64,000 nucleotides of DNA from JAWRCU01 sp033542235 (GCF_033542235.1 NZ_JAWRCU010000005.1:62001-126000); one strand, 5' to 3'; shown: positions 55,864 to 64,000, numbered from the stretch's first letter. Numbers and translations are program-made. The notes: generated by a model from the sequence alone, not told the origin.

Positions 55864-56444
55864 TCCTTGTCCCCGATTCGCGACTCCGTCCCGGCCAGCA
55901 GCCGTTCGATGTTGGCGCGGTGCTTGTAGTAGACGATCGCCGTCATGATCAGGAAGAGAAGGGCGACGTCCCCCTGACCGAGGAAATAAAGGAACACCGG
56001 CACGACGAGCGCCGCCGTCAGGGCCGCCAGGGATGAGAAGCGCGTCAAGAATGCCACGCCGAGCCAGACGGCGGCGAAGACGAGCCCGGTCAGCCAGTTG
56101 AGGCCGACGAGCACGCCGAGATAGGTGGCGACTCCCTTGCCGCCCTTGAAGTTGAGCCATGCCGGGAAGATGTGGCCGAGGAACGCTGCAAAGCCGGCGT
56201 AAAGTGCAAGGTCGCCCCTGAACCAGCCGGCGATCAGCACGGCAGCCGTTCCCTTGAGCGCATCGAACAGCAAGGTGAGGGCGGCAAGCCCCTTGTTGCC
56301 GGTGCGGAGCACGTTGGTGGCCCCGATATTGCCCGAGCCTATGTTGCGGACGTCGCCGAGCCCGGCCGCGCGCGTGATCAGCAGCCCGAACGGAATCGAG
56401 CCCAGCAGGTAGCCGAAAATGAGCGCCGCCAAGATACCGAACAT
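55860..56444 (-). CDS. plsY: Glycerol-3-phosphate acyltransferase PlsY
   Basis: A 194-residue inner-membrane acyltransferase that transfers acyl groups from acyl-phosphate to glycerol-3-phosphate. Its three conserved loops are present: GSIPFGLLITR, GSGNIGATNVLRTGNKG and FKGGKGVATYLG. About five membrane segments are predicted. It is 11 bases after the PyrC-like gene and overlaps dprA by 4 bases. Confidence 0.95.
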   Translation of the reverse strand: MFGILAALIFGYLLGSIPFGLLITRAAGLGDVRNIGSGNIGATNVLRTGNKGLAALTLLFDALKGTAAVLIAGWFRGDLALYAGFAAFLGHIFPAWLNFKGGKGVATYLGVLVGLNWLTGLVFAAVWLGVAFLTRFSSLAALTAALVVPVFLYFLGQGDVALLFLIMTAIVYYKHRANIERLLAGTESRIGDKE

Positions 56445-56455
56445 CGGTTTTCCCC

Positions 56456-57742
56456 CTAACCCCGAAATACTGTGCGGCCCGCAATCATCGTTTGCAAGGC
56501 CTTGCCCTGCAGCCTTGCGCCTTCGAAGCAGGTGTTCTTGGAGCGCGACCGGATGTCCGCCTCGTGTACGATCCAGGGCTCGTCGAGGTCGACCAGGACG
56601 AGATCGGCAAATGCACCCGGCGCGAGCGTCCCGCCTGGCAGACCGAACAGCTTTGCCGGCGCCGTGGACAAGGCGTCGATCAGCCTGATCAGTGGTACTT
56701 CGCCATTATGGTAGAGCCTCAAAGCCGCGCCGAGCAGCGTTTCGAGCCCGATCGCCCCTGCCGCTGCGTCGGCGAAAGGCAAGCGCTTGGTGTCGACGTC
56801 CTGCGGGTCGTGCGACGAAACGACAATGTCGACCACGCCGTCCTTCAGCGCCTCGATCATGGCCAGCCTGTCTTCTTCGGCGCGCAGCGGCGGCGCGAGC
56901 CGGAAGAAGGTGCGGTATTCGCCGACATCATTGTCATTGAGCGACAGATTGTTGATCGAGACGCCCGCGGTCACCTTGGCTCCGTCCGCCTTGGCGCGCG
57001 CGATCGCCGCGACCGACTGTGCCGTCGAGACCTTCGCGGCATGGTAGGCGCCGCCGGTGAGGCGCGCCAGCGCCAAGTCGCGCTCGAGCGGGATCGTCTC
57101 CGCCTCACGCGGAATTCCGGGCAGCCCGAGCCAGCTCGCGTAAAGCCCCTCGTTCATGACGCCGCCCGAGGCGAGGTCGCGATCCTCGGTCTCGTGCGCG
57201 ATCACCGCGTCGAAGTCTCGGGCATAGGTCAGGGCGCGCCGCATGACCAGCGTGCTGCCGATACTGTGCCGGCCCTCGGTGAGGGCGACCGCGCCCGCTT
57301 CCTTGAGCAGGCCGAACTCTGTCATCTCGCGGCCTTCGAAACCCTTGGTGATGGCGGCAGACGGGAAGACGTTGACGAGCGCAGTATCGCGCGCCGTCCT
57401 CAATATGAACTCGACCAGCGCGACATTGTCGATCACCGGGTCCGTATCCGGCATCATGACGAGCGAAGTGACGCCGCCTGCGGCCGCTGCGAGACTGGCC
57501 GATGCGATCGTCTCGCGATGCTCGCCGCCGGGCTCGCCGATGAAGACGCGCGCATCGACAAGGCCTGGCAACACCGCCTTGCCGGCGCACTCTATGATCT
57601 CAGCGCCTTCCGGCGTGCCCTGGTTCAGCGCAGCCTTTCCGGCGGCAACGATGTTCCTGCCGTCGACGATGACGGTGCCCACCTCGTCAAGGTTGCGCGA
57701 GGGATCAACGACGCGAGCACCTTGAAAGACCGTGACACTCAT
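56456..57742 (-). CDS. pyrC: Dihydroorotase-like protein (probably non-catalytic PyrC/PyrX)
   Basis: A 428-residue amidohydrolase-fold protein encoded directly after pyrB, with a 4-base overlap. The strand where active dihydroorotases carry the metal ligands (GLIDxHxH) reads PGLVDARVFIGEPG: both histidines are absent. Later family segments such as VMMPDTDPVIDN and VVDIVVSSHDPQDV are kept. In several bacteria an inactive dihydroorotase homologue is needed to assemble or stabilise aspartate carbamoyltransferase. Loss of the HxH motif therefore favours a structural role, with an active dihydroorotase elsewhere. Confidence 0.9.
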   Translation of the reverse strand: MSVTVFQGARVVDPSRNLDEVGTVIVDGRNIVAAGKAALNQGTPEGAEIIECAGKAVLPGLVDARVFIGEPGGEHRETIASASLAAAAGGVTSLVMMPDTDPVIDNVALVEFILRTARDTALVNVFPSAAITKGFEGREMTEFGLLKEAGAVALTEGRHSIGSTLVMRRALTYARDFDAVIAHETEDRDLASGGVMNEGLYASWLGLPGIPREAETIPLERDLALARLTGGAYHAAKVSTAQSVAAIARAKADGAKVTAGVSINNLSLNDNDVGEYRTFFRLAPPLRAEEDRLAMIEALKDGVVDIVVSSHDPQDVDTKRLPFADAAAGAIGLETLLGAALRLYHNGEVPLIRLIDALSTAPAKLFGLPGGTLAPGAFADLVLVDLDEPWIVHEADIRSRSKNTCFEGARLQGKALQTMIAGRTVFRG

Positions 57743-58704
57743 GCGGCGTGGCCTTCACCGTTGCGTCGCGGGTCGAGCAGGGCTTCCATTACGGCCATGC
57801 GCACCGCGACACCCATCTCGACCTGCTCCTGGATGAAGCTTTGCGGCCCGTCGGCAATCTCCGAAGCGATCTCGACGCCGCGGTTCATCGGGCCGGGATG
57901 CATGACCAGCGCATCCGGCTTCGCCGCTTTCAGCTTTTCCGCGTCGAGGCCGAAGTAGCGAAAATATTCTCTGACTGAGGGCACATAGGCGCCGGTCATG
58001 CGTTCGCGCTGAAGGCGAAGCATCATGACGACGTCGGCCCCTTTCAGTCCCTCGGCCATAGTCCGGCACACGGTGACACCCATCTGCTCGATGCCAGCAG
58101 GCAACAGCGTCGAGGGCGCCACCACGCGCACGCCCGCACGCATCGCATTGAGAAGCAGAATGTTGGATCGCGCGACCCGCGAATGCAGTATGTCGCCGCA
58201 GATCGCCACCGACAGGCCGGCGATTCTGCCCTTGGCGCGGCGGATGGTGAGCGCATCGAGCAATGCCTGGGTCGGGTGCTCATGGGCGCCGTCGCCGGCA
58301 TTCACAACCGAGCAGCCGACCTTCTGCGCGAGCAGGGCAGCCGCACCCGCCGAGGCATGGCGTATGATCAATATGTCCGGCCGCATGGCGTTAAGCGTCA
58401 TCGCCGTATCGATCAGTGTCTCACCCTTCTTCACGGACGACGAGCCGACCGACATGTTCATCACGTCGGCGCCGAGCCGCTTTCCGGCCAGCTCGAAGGA
58501 CGATTGCGTGCGGGTCGAAGCCTCGAAGAAGAGGTTGATCTGCGTGCGGCCGCGCAGCGACGAAGTCTTCTTGTCCGGGCGGCGCGAGATCGCCACCGCC
58601 GCATCGGCGCGGTCGAGCAGGAGCTCGATGTCGGAAGGAGAAAGATCGCGAATGCCGAGCAGGTGGCGGTGAGGGAAGAGCGGCGGAAGGGCTGCGTCGG
58701 TCAT
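57739..58704 (-). CDS. pyrB: Aspartate carbamoyltransferase catalytic chain
   Basis: A 321-residue enzyme of pyrimidine synthesis that condenses carbamoyl phosphate with aspartate. It has the carbamoyl-phosphate loop FFEASTRTQSSFELAG, the SVKKGETL loop, HPTQALLDA and the aspartate-binding MLRLQRERM, followed by HPGPMNRGVE. Length is standard. It is first in the pyrB-pyrC-plsY-dprA run and divergent from the acyl-CoA dehydrogenase gene. Confidence 0.97.
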   Translation of the reverse strand: MTDAALPPLFPHRHLLGIRDLSPSDIELLLDRADAAVAISRRPDKKTSSLRGRTQINLFFEASTRTQSSFELAGKRLGADVMNMSVGSSSVKKGETLIDTAMTLNAMRPDILIIRHASAGAAALLAQKVGCSVVNAGDGAHEHPTQALLDALTIRRAKGRIAGLSVAICGDILHSRVARSNILLLNAMRAGVRVVAPSTLLPAGIEQMGVTVCRTMAEGLKGADVVMMLRLQRERMTGAYVPSVREYFRYFGLDAEKLKAAKPDALVMHPGPMNRGVEIASEIADGPQSFIQEQVEMGVAVRMAVMEALLDPRRNGEGHAA

Positions 58705-58857
58705 GTCAAGGCGCCGCTATAGGACCAAGCCTCGCGAGCCGCAAGCAGTGCCGCTTCCTCTCTTTGATTCTCCCACGGGATTTTGTCGGGCAAAATTTGG
58801 GCTATAAGCAGCGGAAGGGGCAGAATCGCCGGAAAATCAAAGGCCAAAGGAAACTCC

Positions 58858-60483
58858 GTGACGCACGAGGTGACGAACCAGCCGCCGCCGCTTTCCGGCA
58901 CCAATGCTTGGCGCGGCGATCCGCTCCTCGTGCAGCTGGCGGAATTCTTTTCCGCGCCTGTCAAGAAGGACCTCGACGCCCTCGGCCGCTTTGTATTCTC
59001 ACCCGAAGCGCAGGATCTCGCCAGGCTCGCGAATACCGAGACCCCGAAGCTCAAGACACATGATCGCCAAGGCAGGCGGATCGACCTCGTCGAATACCAT
59101 CCGGCCTACCATGCCCTGATGCGCCGCTCGATCGCCGCCGGGCTCCATTCGTCGATCTGGGAGAACGGCGCCGAGGAAACCGGCAAGCGCCATCAGATCC
59201 GCGCTGCACGCTTCTACCTCACCGCCGAGCTGGAGACCGGGCATCTTTGTCCCATCACCATGACCAGCGCGTCGCTCGCGGCGCTGATGGCTAGTCCGAA
59301 GCTCTTCCGGGAATGGGCGCCGCGCGTGACGACGCGCAAGTACGATCAGGCGCAAAAGGTGCCGGTCGATAAAGCCGGCCTTACCCTCGGCATGGGCATG
59401 ACCGAAAAGCAGGGCGGCACCGACGTGCGCGCCAACATTACCAAGGCCGAGCGGGCCGGCAATGGCTTCCACCGCATCACCGGCCACAAATGGTTCATGT
59501 CGGCGCCGATGTCGGACGCCTTCCTCGTACTGGCGCAGGCGGACGAGGGACTCTCCTGCTTCCTGGTGCCGCGGCTGATCGGCGAGGGGGAGGGGAACGG
59601 CTTCCGTTTCCAGCGACTGAAGGACAAGCTCGGCAACCGCTCCAATGCCTCCTCCGAGGTGGAGTTCGTAGGGGCGATCGGCGAAATGGTCGGCGAGCCG
59701 GGCGCCGGCGTCAGGACCATCATGGACATGGTGACGCTGACGAGGCTCGATTGCGCCATCGCGTCATCGGGCACCATGCGCGCCGGACTGGCGGAAGCGG
59801 TCCATCATGCGCGGCATCGGCAGGTGTTCGGCAAGCCGCTGATCGAGCAGCCTTTGATGCAGCGCGTCCTGGCCGACCTTTCGCTCGACGTTGCCGCGGC
59901 GACGGCGCTGTCCTTCCGTCTGGCTCGCTCCTTCGACGAGGCGGCGAGCGACCGCGGCGAGGCGGCCTTTGCCCGCGCCATGACACCGGTCGTCAAATAC
60001 TGGGTCTGCAAGATCGCACCGGCCGTGCTCTACGAAGCGATGGAGTGTCTGGGCGGCAACGGTTATGTCGAGGAAGCGCCGCTTGCCCGCTACTATCGCG
60101 AGGCTCCGGTGAATGCGATTTGGGAAGGCTCGGGTAACGTCATGGCACTCGACGTGCTGCGCGTGCTCTCGCGCGCACCGAACCTGTTCGACGACGTTCT
60201 TGCCGGAATCGAAAAGGACCTGGGTCCCGGCGGACCGGGCACGGTGACCGTGCTCAAGGCAGCCATTCAGGTCGCCAGCCAGGACAAGGGTTCGGCTCGC
60301 ATCCTCGCCGAGCAGCTTGCGCTCTCTGCCGCCGCTGCCGAACTGAAGCGGCTCGGCGCAGGCCGCATCGCCGACGCATTCATGGAGACGCGGCTCGCAG
60401 GCCAATGGCGCGCGACATACGGCATGCTCGACGCCCGCCACGACGCGCGGCTTATAGTCGATACGCTTTACCCTGCGATGTAG
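58858..60483 (+). CDS. AidB-like acyl-CoA dehydrogenase
   Basis: A 541-residue flavoprotein of the acyl-CoA dehydrogenase superfamily, AidB branch. It shows TLGMGMTEKQGGTDVRANIT, HKWFMSAPMSDAFLVLAQA, the FAD segment RQVFGKPLIEQPLMQRVL and the C-terminal ECLGGNGYVEEAPLARYYRE with IWEGSGNVMALD. AidB proteins take part in alkylation-damage responses or act as isovaleryl-CoA-type dehydrogenases. GTG 58858 has AAGGAAA upstream. It is divergent from pyrB. Confidence 0.9.
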   Translation: MTHEVTNQPPPLSGTNAWRGDPLLVQLAEFFSAPVKKDLDALGRFVFSPEAQDLARLANTETPKLKTHDRQGRRIDLVEYHPAYHALMRRSIAAGLHSSIWENGAEETGKRHQIRAARFYLTAELETGHLCPITMTSASLAALMASPKLFREWAPRVTTRKYDQAQKVPVDKAGLTLGMGMTEKQGGTDVRANITKAERAGNGFHRITGHKWFMSAPMSDAFLVLAQADEGLSCFLVPRLIGEGEGNGFRFQRLKDKLGNRSNASSEVEFVGAIGEMVGEPGAGVRTIMDMVTLTRLDCAIASSGTMRAGLAEAVHHARHRQVFGKPLIEQPLMQRVLADLSLDVAAATALSFRLARSFDEAASDRGEAAFARAMTPVVKYWVCKIAPAVLYEAMECLGGNGYVEEAPLARYYREAPVNAIWEGSGNVMALDVLRVLSRAPNLFDDVLAGIEKDLGPGGPGTVTVLKAAIQVASQDKGSARILAEQLALSAAAAELKRLGAGRIADAFMETRLAGQWRATYGMLDARHDARLIVDTLYPAM

Positions 60484-60643
60484 GCGGTTGTCGTAGGCAC
60501 CGCCGATATCCTGGTGGGGGGACCGGAAAGCGCGGATCAGACTTCAGCCAGGACCTGTGGATAGCCGTTAACCTTAACAAATGGTTTATGTTGCGGCCCA
60601 ACTCCCGGAAGCCCACTGTCCGAGTCAGGACGACGGGAGCCCC

Positions 60644-61036
60644 ATGCGGCATATTTTTACGCTACTCATCGCCTCTTACTGGATTGCAGCCTTCGCATCG
60701 CTTGCGATGGTGTCGACGCTCAATCCCGAGCAGGGCATTCTTGCTGCGCTGACCTTCCTTGGCGCGGCTCCAACGCCGGATGCCTTTCTCATGGGTGGCG
60801 GGCCGCTCCTAACGGGCTTCTTTTCGTTCGCTTTCGCCGTCGCCTGCGTCCTGTTCCTATGGACGCCGGCGACGGCGTTTTTCGGCGAGGGAATGATCCG
60901 CGGCAATGCCGAGCCCGTCACACGACTTGCTTTGCGGGCGCTCGCCGGCATTGCTGCGGCCCGCGGCGCTCATGCCGCGCTGCTTTCCCGCATTTCCGGC
61001 CGGCCCAGCGCGGGGGCGCTCGGAGGCAGTCGATGA
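60644..61036 (+). CDS. Small membrane protein, unknown
   Basis: A 130-residue protein with three or four hydrophobic segments: IFTLLIASYWIAAFASLAMV, LLTGFFSFAFAVACVLFLW, and a weaker one near ALRALAGIAAA. I do not recognise a family. GGGAGC lies just upstream of ATG 60644. Its stop overlaps the next gene (ATGA), so the pair is probably expressed together. A TTAA-N7-TTTA element at 60574-60588 in its leader resembles a CtrA box. Confidence 0.7.
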   Translation: MRHIFTLLIASYWIAAFASLAMVSTLNPEQGILAALTFLGAAPTPDAFLMGGGPLLTGFFSFAFAVACVLFLWTPATAFFGEGMIRGNAEPVTRLALRALAGIAAARGAHAALLSRISGRPSAGALGGSR

Positions 61037-61344
61037 AATATGTTCTTGCCGTTTGGGCGACGCCGCTTGCTCTTTTTTGGGGCTGGTACTTCCTGTCTCT
61101 CAACGACATCAATTTCGGCAGCATCTATCTGTCGCGGCGCCTGCACGACCTGGTTTTCCAGATCTACGGAAACGTGCTCGGCGTCGACCCCAAGACCATC
61201 CCGGCAATGATCGCGCACGCTTGCATCGTGGACACCGCAATACTCATTGCAATCTGGGCCTTTCGCCGCCGCCGCGAGATCGCCGCATCGGCCCGCCGCC
61301 GCTATGAGCGCTATTTCCCGGTCGAATCCGGGCCCAGCGCCTGA
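61033..61344 (+). CDS. Small conserved membrane protein (DUF6105-like)
   Basis: A 103-residue protein with two membrane segments (VLAVWATPLALFWGWYFLSL and ACIVDTAILIAIWAF) flanking the conserved stretch YLSRRLHDLVFQIYGNVLGVD and a basic C-terminal tail. From memory this pattern is a rhizobial family of unknown function. Its 3' end overlaps the convergent ruvX 3' end by 34 bases. Confidence 0.75.
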   Translation: MKYVLAVWATPLALFWGWYFLSLNDINFGSIYLSRRLHDLVFQIYGNVLGVDPKTIPAMIAHACIVDTAILIAIWAFRRRREIAASARRRYERYFPVESGPSA

Positions 61345-61793
61345 AGTCGGTCGAGCACGCCCTGCAGGATGAAAGCGGCCGCGGCCGAATCGATACGCTT
61401 CTCCCGCTTCTTCCGTGAGACGTCCATCTCGATGAGTGCCCGTTGGGCGGCGACTGTCGATAGCCGCTCATCCCAGAACAGGAAGGGCAGGTCCGTCAGC
61501 TTCGCGATGTTGCGCACGAAAGCTCGCGAGGCCTGCGCCCTCGGTCCCTCGCTGCCGTCCATGTTTACGGGGAGTCCCATTGCCACCACGCGCACGTCGT
61601 CTTTGCCCAGTGCCGCAATCAGGGTGGGCGCATCCTGCGAGAATTTCTTGCGGGCAATGACCGGCCGCGGATGGGCGAAGGCGAGCGAGCGGTCCGAGAC
61701 GGCCAGCCCGATCGTCTTGTCGCCGAGATCGATCCCGGCAACCGTTCCTCCGGCGGCAAGCAACTGCGGCAATTCCTCTATGGTCACGATCAC
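61311..61793 (-). CDS. ruvX: Holliday junction resolvase-like RuvX (YqgF)
   Basis: A 160-residue RNase H-fold nuclease that processes 16S rRNA ends and may cleave junctions. It has GIDLGDKTIGLAVSD (catalytic Asp), VAMGLPVNMDGSEGPRAQ and FLFWDERLSTVAAQRAL (Glu), with a C-terminal Asp in RIDSAAAAFILQ. Length and motifs are normal. It overlaps the convergent small membrane gene. Confidence 0.94.
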   Translation of the reverse strand: MIVTIEELPQLLAAGGTVAGIDLGDKTIGLAVSDRSLAFAHPRPVIARKKFSQDAPTLIAALGKDDVRVVAMGLPVNMDGSEGPRAQASRAFVRNIAKLTDLPFLFWDERLSTVAAQRALIEMDVSRKKREKRIDSAAAAFILQGVLDRLQALGPDSTGK

Positions 61794-61873
61794 GCTGCGG
61801 CGCGCTTTCCTTTTGACTTCGACAGGCCGCGTCCTATCCTCCCAGCCACAATAAATCGAGCCGGAGACGAGAC

Positions 61874-62581
61874 ATGAAGATCACCTGGTATGGCCACTCC
61901 ACTTTCCGAGTGGAAAGCGGCAATGCGAAGATCCTGGTCGACCCGTTCCTCTCCGGGAATCCATCCTGGGGGAAGGGCTGGGAAGGCCCTGCCGAGGGCG
62001 TGACCCATGTGCTCCTCACGCATGGTCACAGCGACCATATCCTCGACGCTGCGGCGGTGCTCAAAAAGAGCGGTGCGATGCTCGTCGCCAATTTCGAGCT
62101 CTGCATGTATCTGGTCGGGCAGGGCGTCGACCAGGGTCAGATCAACCCGACCAATCTCGGCGGCACTGTCGATTGCGGCGGCTTCACCGCGACTTTCGTG
62201 CTTGCGCTGCATTCCTCCTCCTTCGGCGGAGACAAGGGCACGAACACCTATCTGGGCAACCCGGCCGGCATCGTCATGCATTTCCCTAACGATAAGACGC
62301 TCTATCACATGGGCGACACCGACATCTTCTCCGATATGGCGCTGATCAACGAGCTTCATGAGCCAGCAATTGGCATCGTGCCGATCGGCGACCGCTTCAC
62401 GATGGGCGGCGCCGTCGCAGCGCTCGCCTGCCGTCGCTTCTTCAGGTTCGAATCGGTCATTCCCTGCCATTATGCGACCTTCCCGATCATCGACCAGACT
62501 GCGGACAAGTTCGTCGAAGGGATGCAGGGCACCTCGACCAAGGTGATCGTTCCCATGGTCGGCGAAGCTTTCGAACTCTGA
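61874..62581 (+). CDS. UPF0173 metal-dependent hydrolase
   Basis: A 235-residue metallo-beta-lactamase-fold protein. It has the metal motif LLTHGHSDHILDA, the FVLALHSSSFGGDKGTN segment, HMGDTDIFSDM, and a C-terminal IPCHYATFPIIDQ. This is the YtkL/UPF0173 pattern; the substrate is unknown. It is divergent from ruvX. Confidence 0.92.
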   Translation: MKITWYGHSTFRVESGNAKILVDPFLSGNPSWGKGWEGPAEGVTHVLLTHGHSDHILDAAAVLKKSGAMLVANFELCMYLVGQGVDQGQINPTNLGGTVDCGGFTATFVLALHSSSFGGDKGTNTYLGNPAGIVMHFPNDKTLYHMGDTDIFSDMALINELHEPAIGIVPIGDRFTMGGAVAALACRRFFRFESVIPCHYATFPIIDQTADKFVEGMQGTSTKVIVPMVGEAFEL

Positions 62582-62606
62582 CGTGGTCTTCTCAAGGGGG
62601 GTACAA

Positions 62607-63044
62607 ATGGGAAGCTTGTCATACGCGGTTGCCGCGTTCCTTGTTCTTGCACCTGCGGCAGCTTCGGCCGCCGACAATTTCATCAGCGGCAACTATCTGA
62701 GATCGGAAGAGATCTGCTCCAACGCCAAGAAGAACTCGCTGCAGAACGTCATCGAGGACGGCAATATGGTCCTGTCAGCGCGCGGTTTCGATGCGCTGGA
62801 ATATAATTGCGCCTTCGTGGAGGTGTCGAAGCATCCTCGCCAGGACAAGGCCTGGCTGGTCACGGCTATCTGCGAGGAACCCGGGCTCATGTCGCCGGAC
62901 GTCTTCTCGATCGTAGAGCGACAATCCGGCCAGCTGGATGTGACGTCCATGAGGGACGAGGTGTCGTCCATCAAGGGTAGTGAGGGCGGCGAGGACGGCC
63001 TGAGCGGTACGTTTTATCGCTGTGACGGCGTGACGCTGCCTTGA
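62607..63044 (+). CDS. Small secreted protein, unknown
   Basis: A 145-residue protein with a clear signal peptide (LSYAVAAFLVLAPAAASAAD, cleavage about residue 22) and a mature part with three or four Cys (EEICSNAKK, EYNCAFVEV, AICEEPG, FYRCDGV) that could form disulfides. AGGGGGG at 62595-62601 supports ATG 62607. It is 25 bases after the hydrolase gene. I do not recognise a family. Confidence 0.75.
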   Translation: MGSLSYAVAAFLVLAPAAASAADNFISGNYLRSEEICSNAKKNSLQNVIEDGNMVLSARGFDALEYNCAFVEVSKHPRQDKAWLVTAICEEPGLMSPDVFSIVERQSGQLDVTSMRDEVSSIKGSEGGEDGLSGTFYRCDGVTLP

Positions 63045-63133
63045 AGCCGGCGGCGGGCTCCAGATCATAGTCATATTGCACCGCTCGCTATGCGCCGCTA
63101 TAGCCCGGTCCGGATTCGAAAGGCTTGACAAGC

Positions 63134-63421
63134 ATGTCCGTTGATATCGAGACCGTTCGGCGTGTTGCCCGGCTTGCCCGCATTGCGGTGACAGACGAGG
63201 AGGCCGAGCGCATGACCGGTGAGCTCAACCAGATTCTCGGCTTCGTGGAACAGCTTAACGAGGTGGACGTCACCGGCGTCGAGCCGATGACTTCGGTTAT
63301 CCCGATGGAGATCAAGAAGCGGCAAGACGTCGTCACCGAAGGTAACAAGGCCGAGGATATTGTCGCCAACGCGCCCGCGACGGCCGAGAATTTCTTCCTT
63401 GTGCCCAAGGTGGTCGAGTAG
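63134..63421 (+). CDS. gatC: Glutamyl/aspartyl-tRNA amidotransferase subunit C
   Basis: A 95-residue helical subunit of GatCAB, which amidates misacylated Glu-tRNA(Gln) and Asp-tRNA(Asn). The family motif VRRVARLARIAVTDEEAERM and the C-terminal PATAENFFLVPKVVE are present. ATG 63134 is preferred to one three codons upstream. It is separated from gatA by an acetyltransferase gene 3 bases downstream. Confidence 0.96.
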   Translation: MSVDIETVRRVARLARIAVTDEEAERMTGELNQILGFVEQLNEVDVTGVEPMTSVIPMEIKKRQDVVTEGNKAEDIVANAPATAENFFLVPKVVE

Positions 63422-63424
63422 GCC

Positions 63425-63901
63425 ATGGCCATCGAGATTGCTGTCGAGACGCCGTTGCAGGATGACGTGCGTGCGCTGATCGGCGAGCTCAACGCGACTC
63501 TGCTCGAGCTGACCCCGCCCGAGTTCTGCTTCCATATGAGCGTCGAGCAGATGGCCGAACCCGACACGACCGTCTTCGTCGCGCGCGACGATGGCATGGC
63601 AATCGGCTGCGGCGCGCTGAAGCGTCACGCCGGCGGCGTCGGCGAGGTGAAGCGCATGTATACCCGCCCCTCGCATCGCGGCCTCAAGATCGGCGCCGAG
63701 ATCGTCCGCCATATCGAGGCGCTGGCCCGGCAGGAGGGCTTCACCCGGCTCGTCCTGGAGACCGGGGACCGCCACCCCGCCGCCTGGACCGTTTATGAGC
63801 GCACCGGTTTCACGCGATGCGGCCCTGTGCTCGACTATCCGGATTCGAACTGGTCGGTCTTCTATGAGAAGGCACTGACCCCCGAAATGGTATCCCTATG
63901 A
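63425..63901 (+). CDS. GNAT family N-acetyltransferase between gatC and gatA
   Basis: A 158-residue acetyltransferase with IGCGALKRHAGGVGEVKRMY, the acetyl-CoA loop PSHRGLKIGAEIVRHIEALA and LETGDRHPAAWTVYERTGFTRC. It starts 3 bases after gatC and its stop overlaps the gatA start (ATGA), so it is fully embedded in the gat operon. The substrate is unknown. Confidence 0.9.
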   Translation: MAIEIAVETPLQDDVRALIGELNATLLELTPPEFCFHMSVEQMAEPDTTVFVARDDGMAIGCGALKRHAGGVGEVKRMYTRPSHRGLKIGAEIVRHIEALARQEGFTRLVLETGDRHPAAWTVYERTGFTRCGPVLDYPDSNWSVFYEKALTPEMVSL

Positions 63902-64000
63902 CCGACCTTACCCGTCTTACCATTGCCCAGGCGCGCCAGAAGCTGCGCGCCAAGGAAATCACCTCGTCCGAGCTGACCGGGGCCTACCTCGCAGCTATCG
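63898..64000 (+). CDS. gatA: Glutamyl/aspartyl-tRNA amidotransferase subunit A, partial
   Basis: The first 34 codons read MTDLTRLTIAQARQKLRAKE then ITSSELTGAYLAAI, the standard N-terminal helix pair of GatA amidases. The window ends before the amidase catalytic region. The ATG overlaps the acetyltransferase stop. Confidence 0.9.
   Translation, partial: MTDLTRLTIAQARQKLRAKEITSSELTGAYLAAI

Noticed and set aside
54727..56484. Apparent 585-residue fusion upstream of and including DprA
   Set aside because: The N-terminal 200 residues are an out-of-frame reading of plsY. DprA starts at 55863 with an ATGA overlap.
62440..62470. tRNA-like GGTTCGAATC T-arm sequence
   Set aside because: It lies inside the UPF0173 coding frame and no acceptor or anticodon stems surround it.

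Overview
The window reads as a chromosomal segment of a GC-rich alphaproteobacterium, most likely of the order Hyphomicrobiales (Rhizobiales) and close to the Mesorhizobium/Phyllobacteriaceae group. This is inferred from gene content and order: a cpa/tad pilus operon, divK-pleD next to rpmG, DUF3572, plsY-dprA-topA-rnr, a pyrB-pyrC pair whose PyrC lacks the metal-binding histidines, a class III formaldehyde dehydrogenase, and gatC-gatA. No rRNA, tRNA, CRISPR array, insertion sequence or replication origin was seen. Coding density is high, and many neighbouring genes overlap by ATGA or GTGA.

Layout. 1-9373: Tad (Flp) pilus export operon cpaB-cpaC-small lipoprotein-cpaE-cpaF-tadB-tadC, a membrane GGDEF enzyme, then tadD. 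9401-10014: a RelE/ParE-type toxin-antitoxin pair. 10041-14570: gcvT-gcvH-gcvP on the minus strand behind a tandem glycine riboswitch. 14633-18851 (minus): Tat-exported sulfite-oxidase-fold enzyme with a cytochrome b, two small conserved genes, glutathione-dependent formaldehyde dehydrogenase. 19004-26016 (plus): propionyl-CoA carboxylase alpha, an unusual inserted cassette that duplicates the pccA 3' end and carries a reading frame broken by one amber codon, a HAD phosphatase, and dnaE. 26023-26712: vapBC. 26802-33383 (minus): isoquinoline-1-oxidoreductase-like iorAB, a second (soluble) sulfite-oxidase-fold enzyme paired with an FAD/NAD reductase, a DMT exporter, and DinB with a zinc ribbon. 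33455-36467: acetyltransferase, DedA protein, unknown secreted protein, UppP.

36926-43320 is a self-contained catabolic island. A GntR/FCD regulator and an RraA-like aldolase diverge from a polar-amino-acid-type ABC importer (binding protein, two permeases, ATPase) followed by an HpcH/HpaI aldolase and an SDR dehydrogenase. The intergenic region has a strong sigma70-like promoter with a palindrome between -35 and -10, and a perfect hairpin closes the operon. The substrate is unknown; two pyruvate-type aldolases plus a dehydrogenase suggest an imported hydroxy-oxo acid or amino-acid-derived compound.

43430-64000 is mostly core: HAD protein, DUF3572, divK-pleD (cell-cycle and c-di-GMP signalling), rpmG, MFS transporter, then the coupled minus-strand run pyrB-pyrC-like, plsY-dprA, topA-rnr-DUF983-NUDIX. 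After these come an AidB-like acyl-CoA dehydrogenase, two small membrane proteins, ruvX, a UPF0173 hydrolase, a small secreted protein, and gatC-GNAT-gatA (gatA cut by the window end).

The observations most worth a second look are the pccA 3'-end cassette, the uncharacterised ABC/aldolase/SDR/RraA island, the diguanylate cyclase inside the Tad operon, and the soluble sulfite-oxidase-fold/reductase pair.
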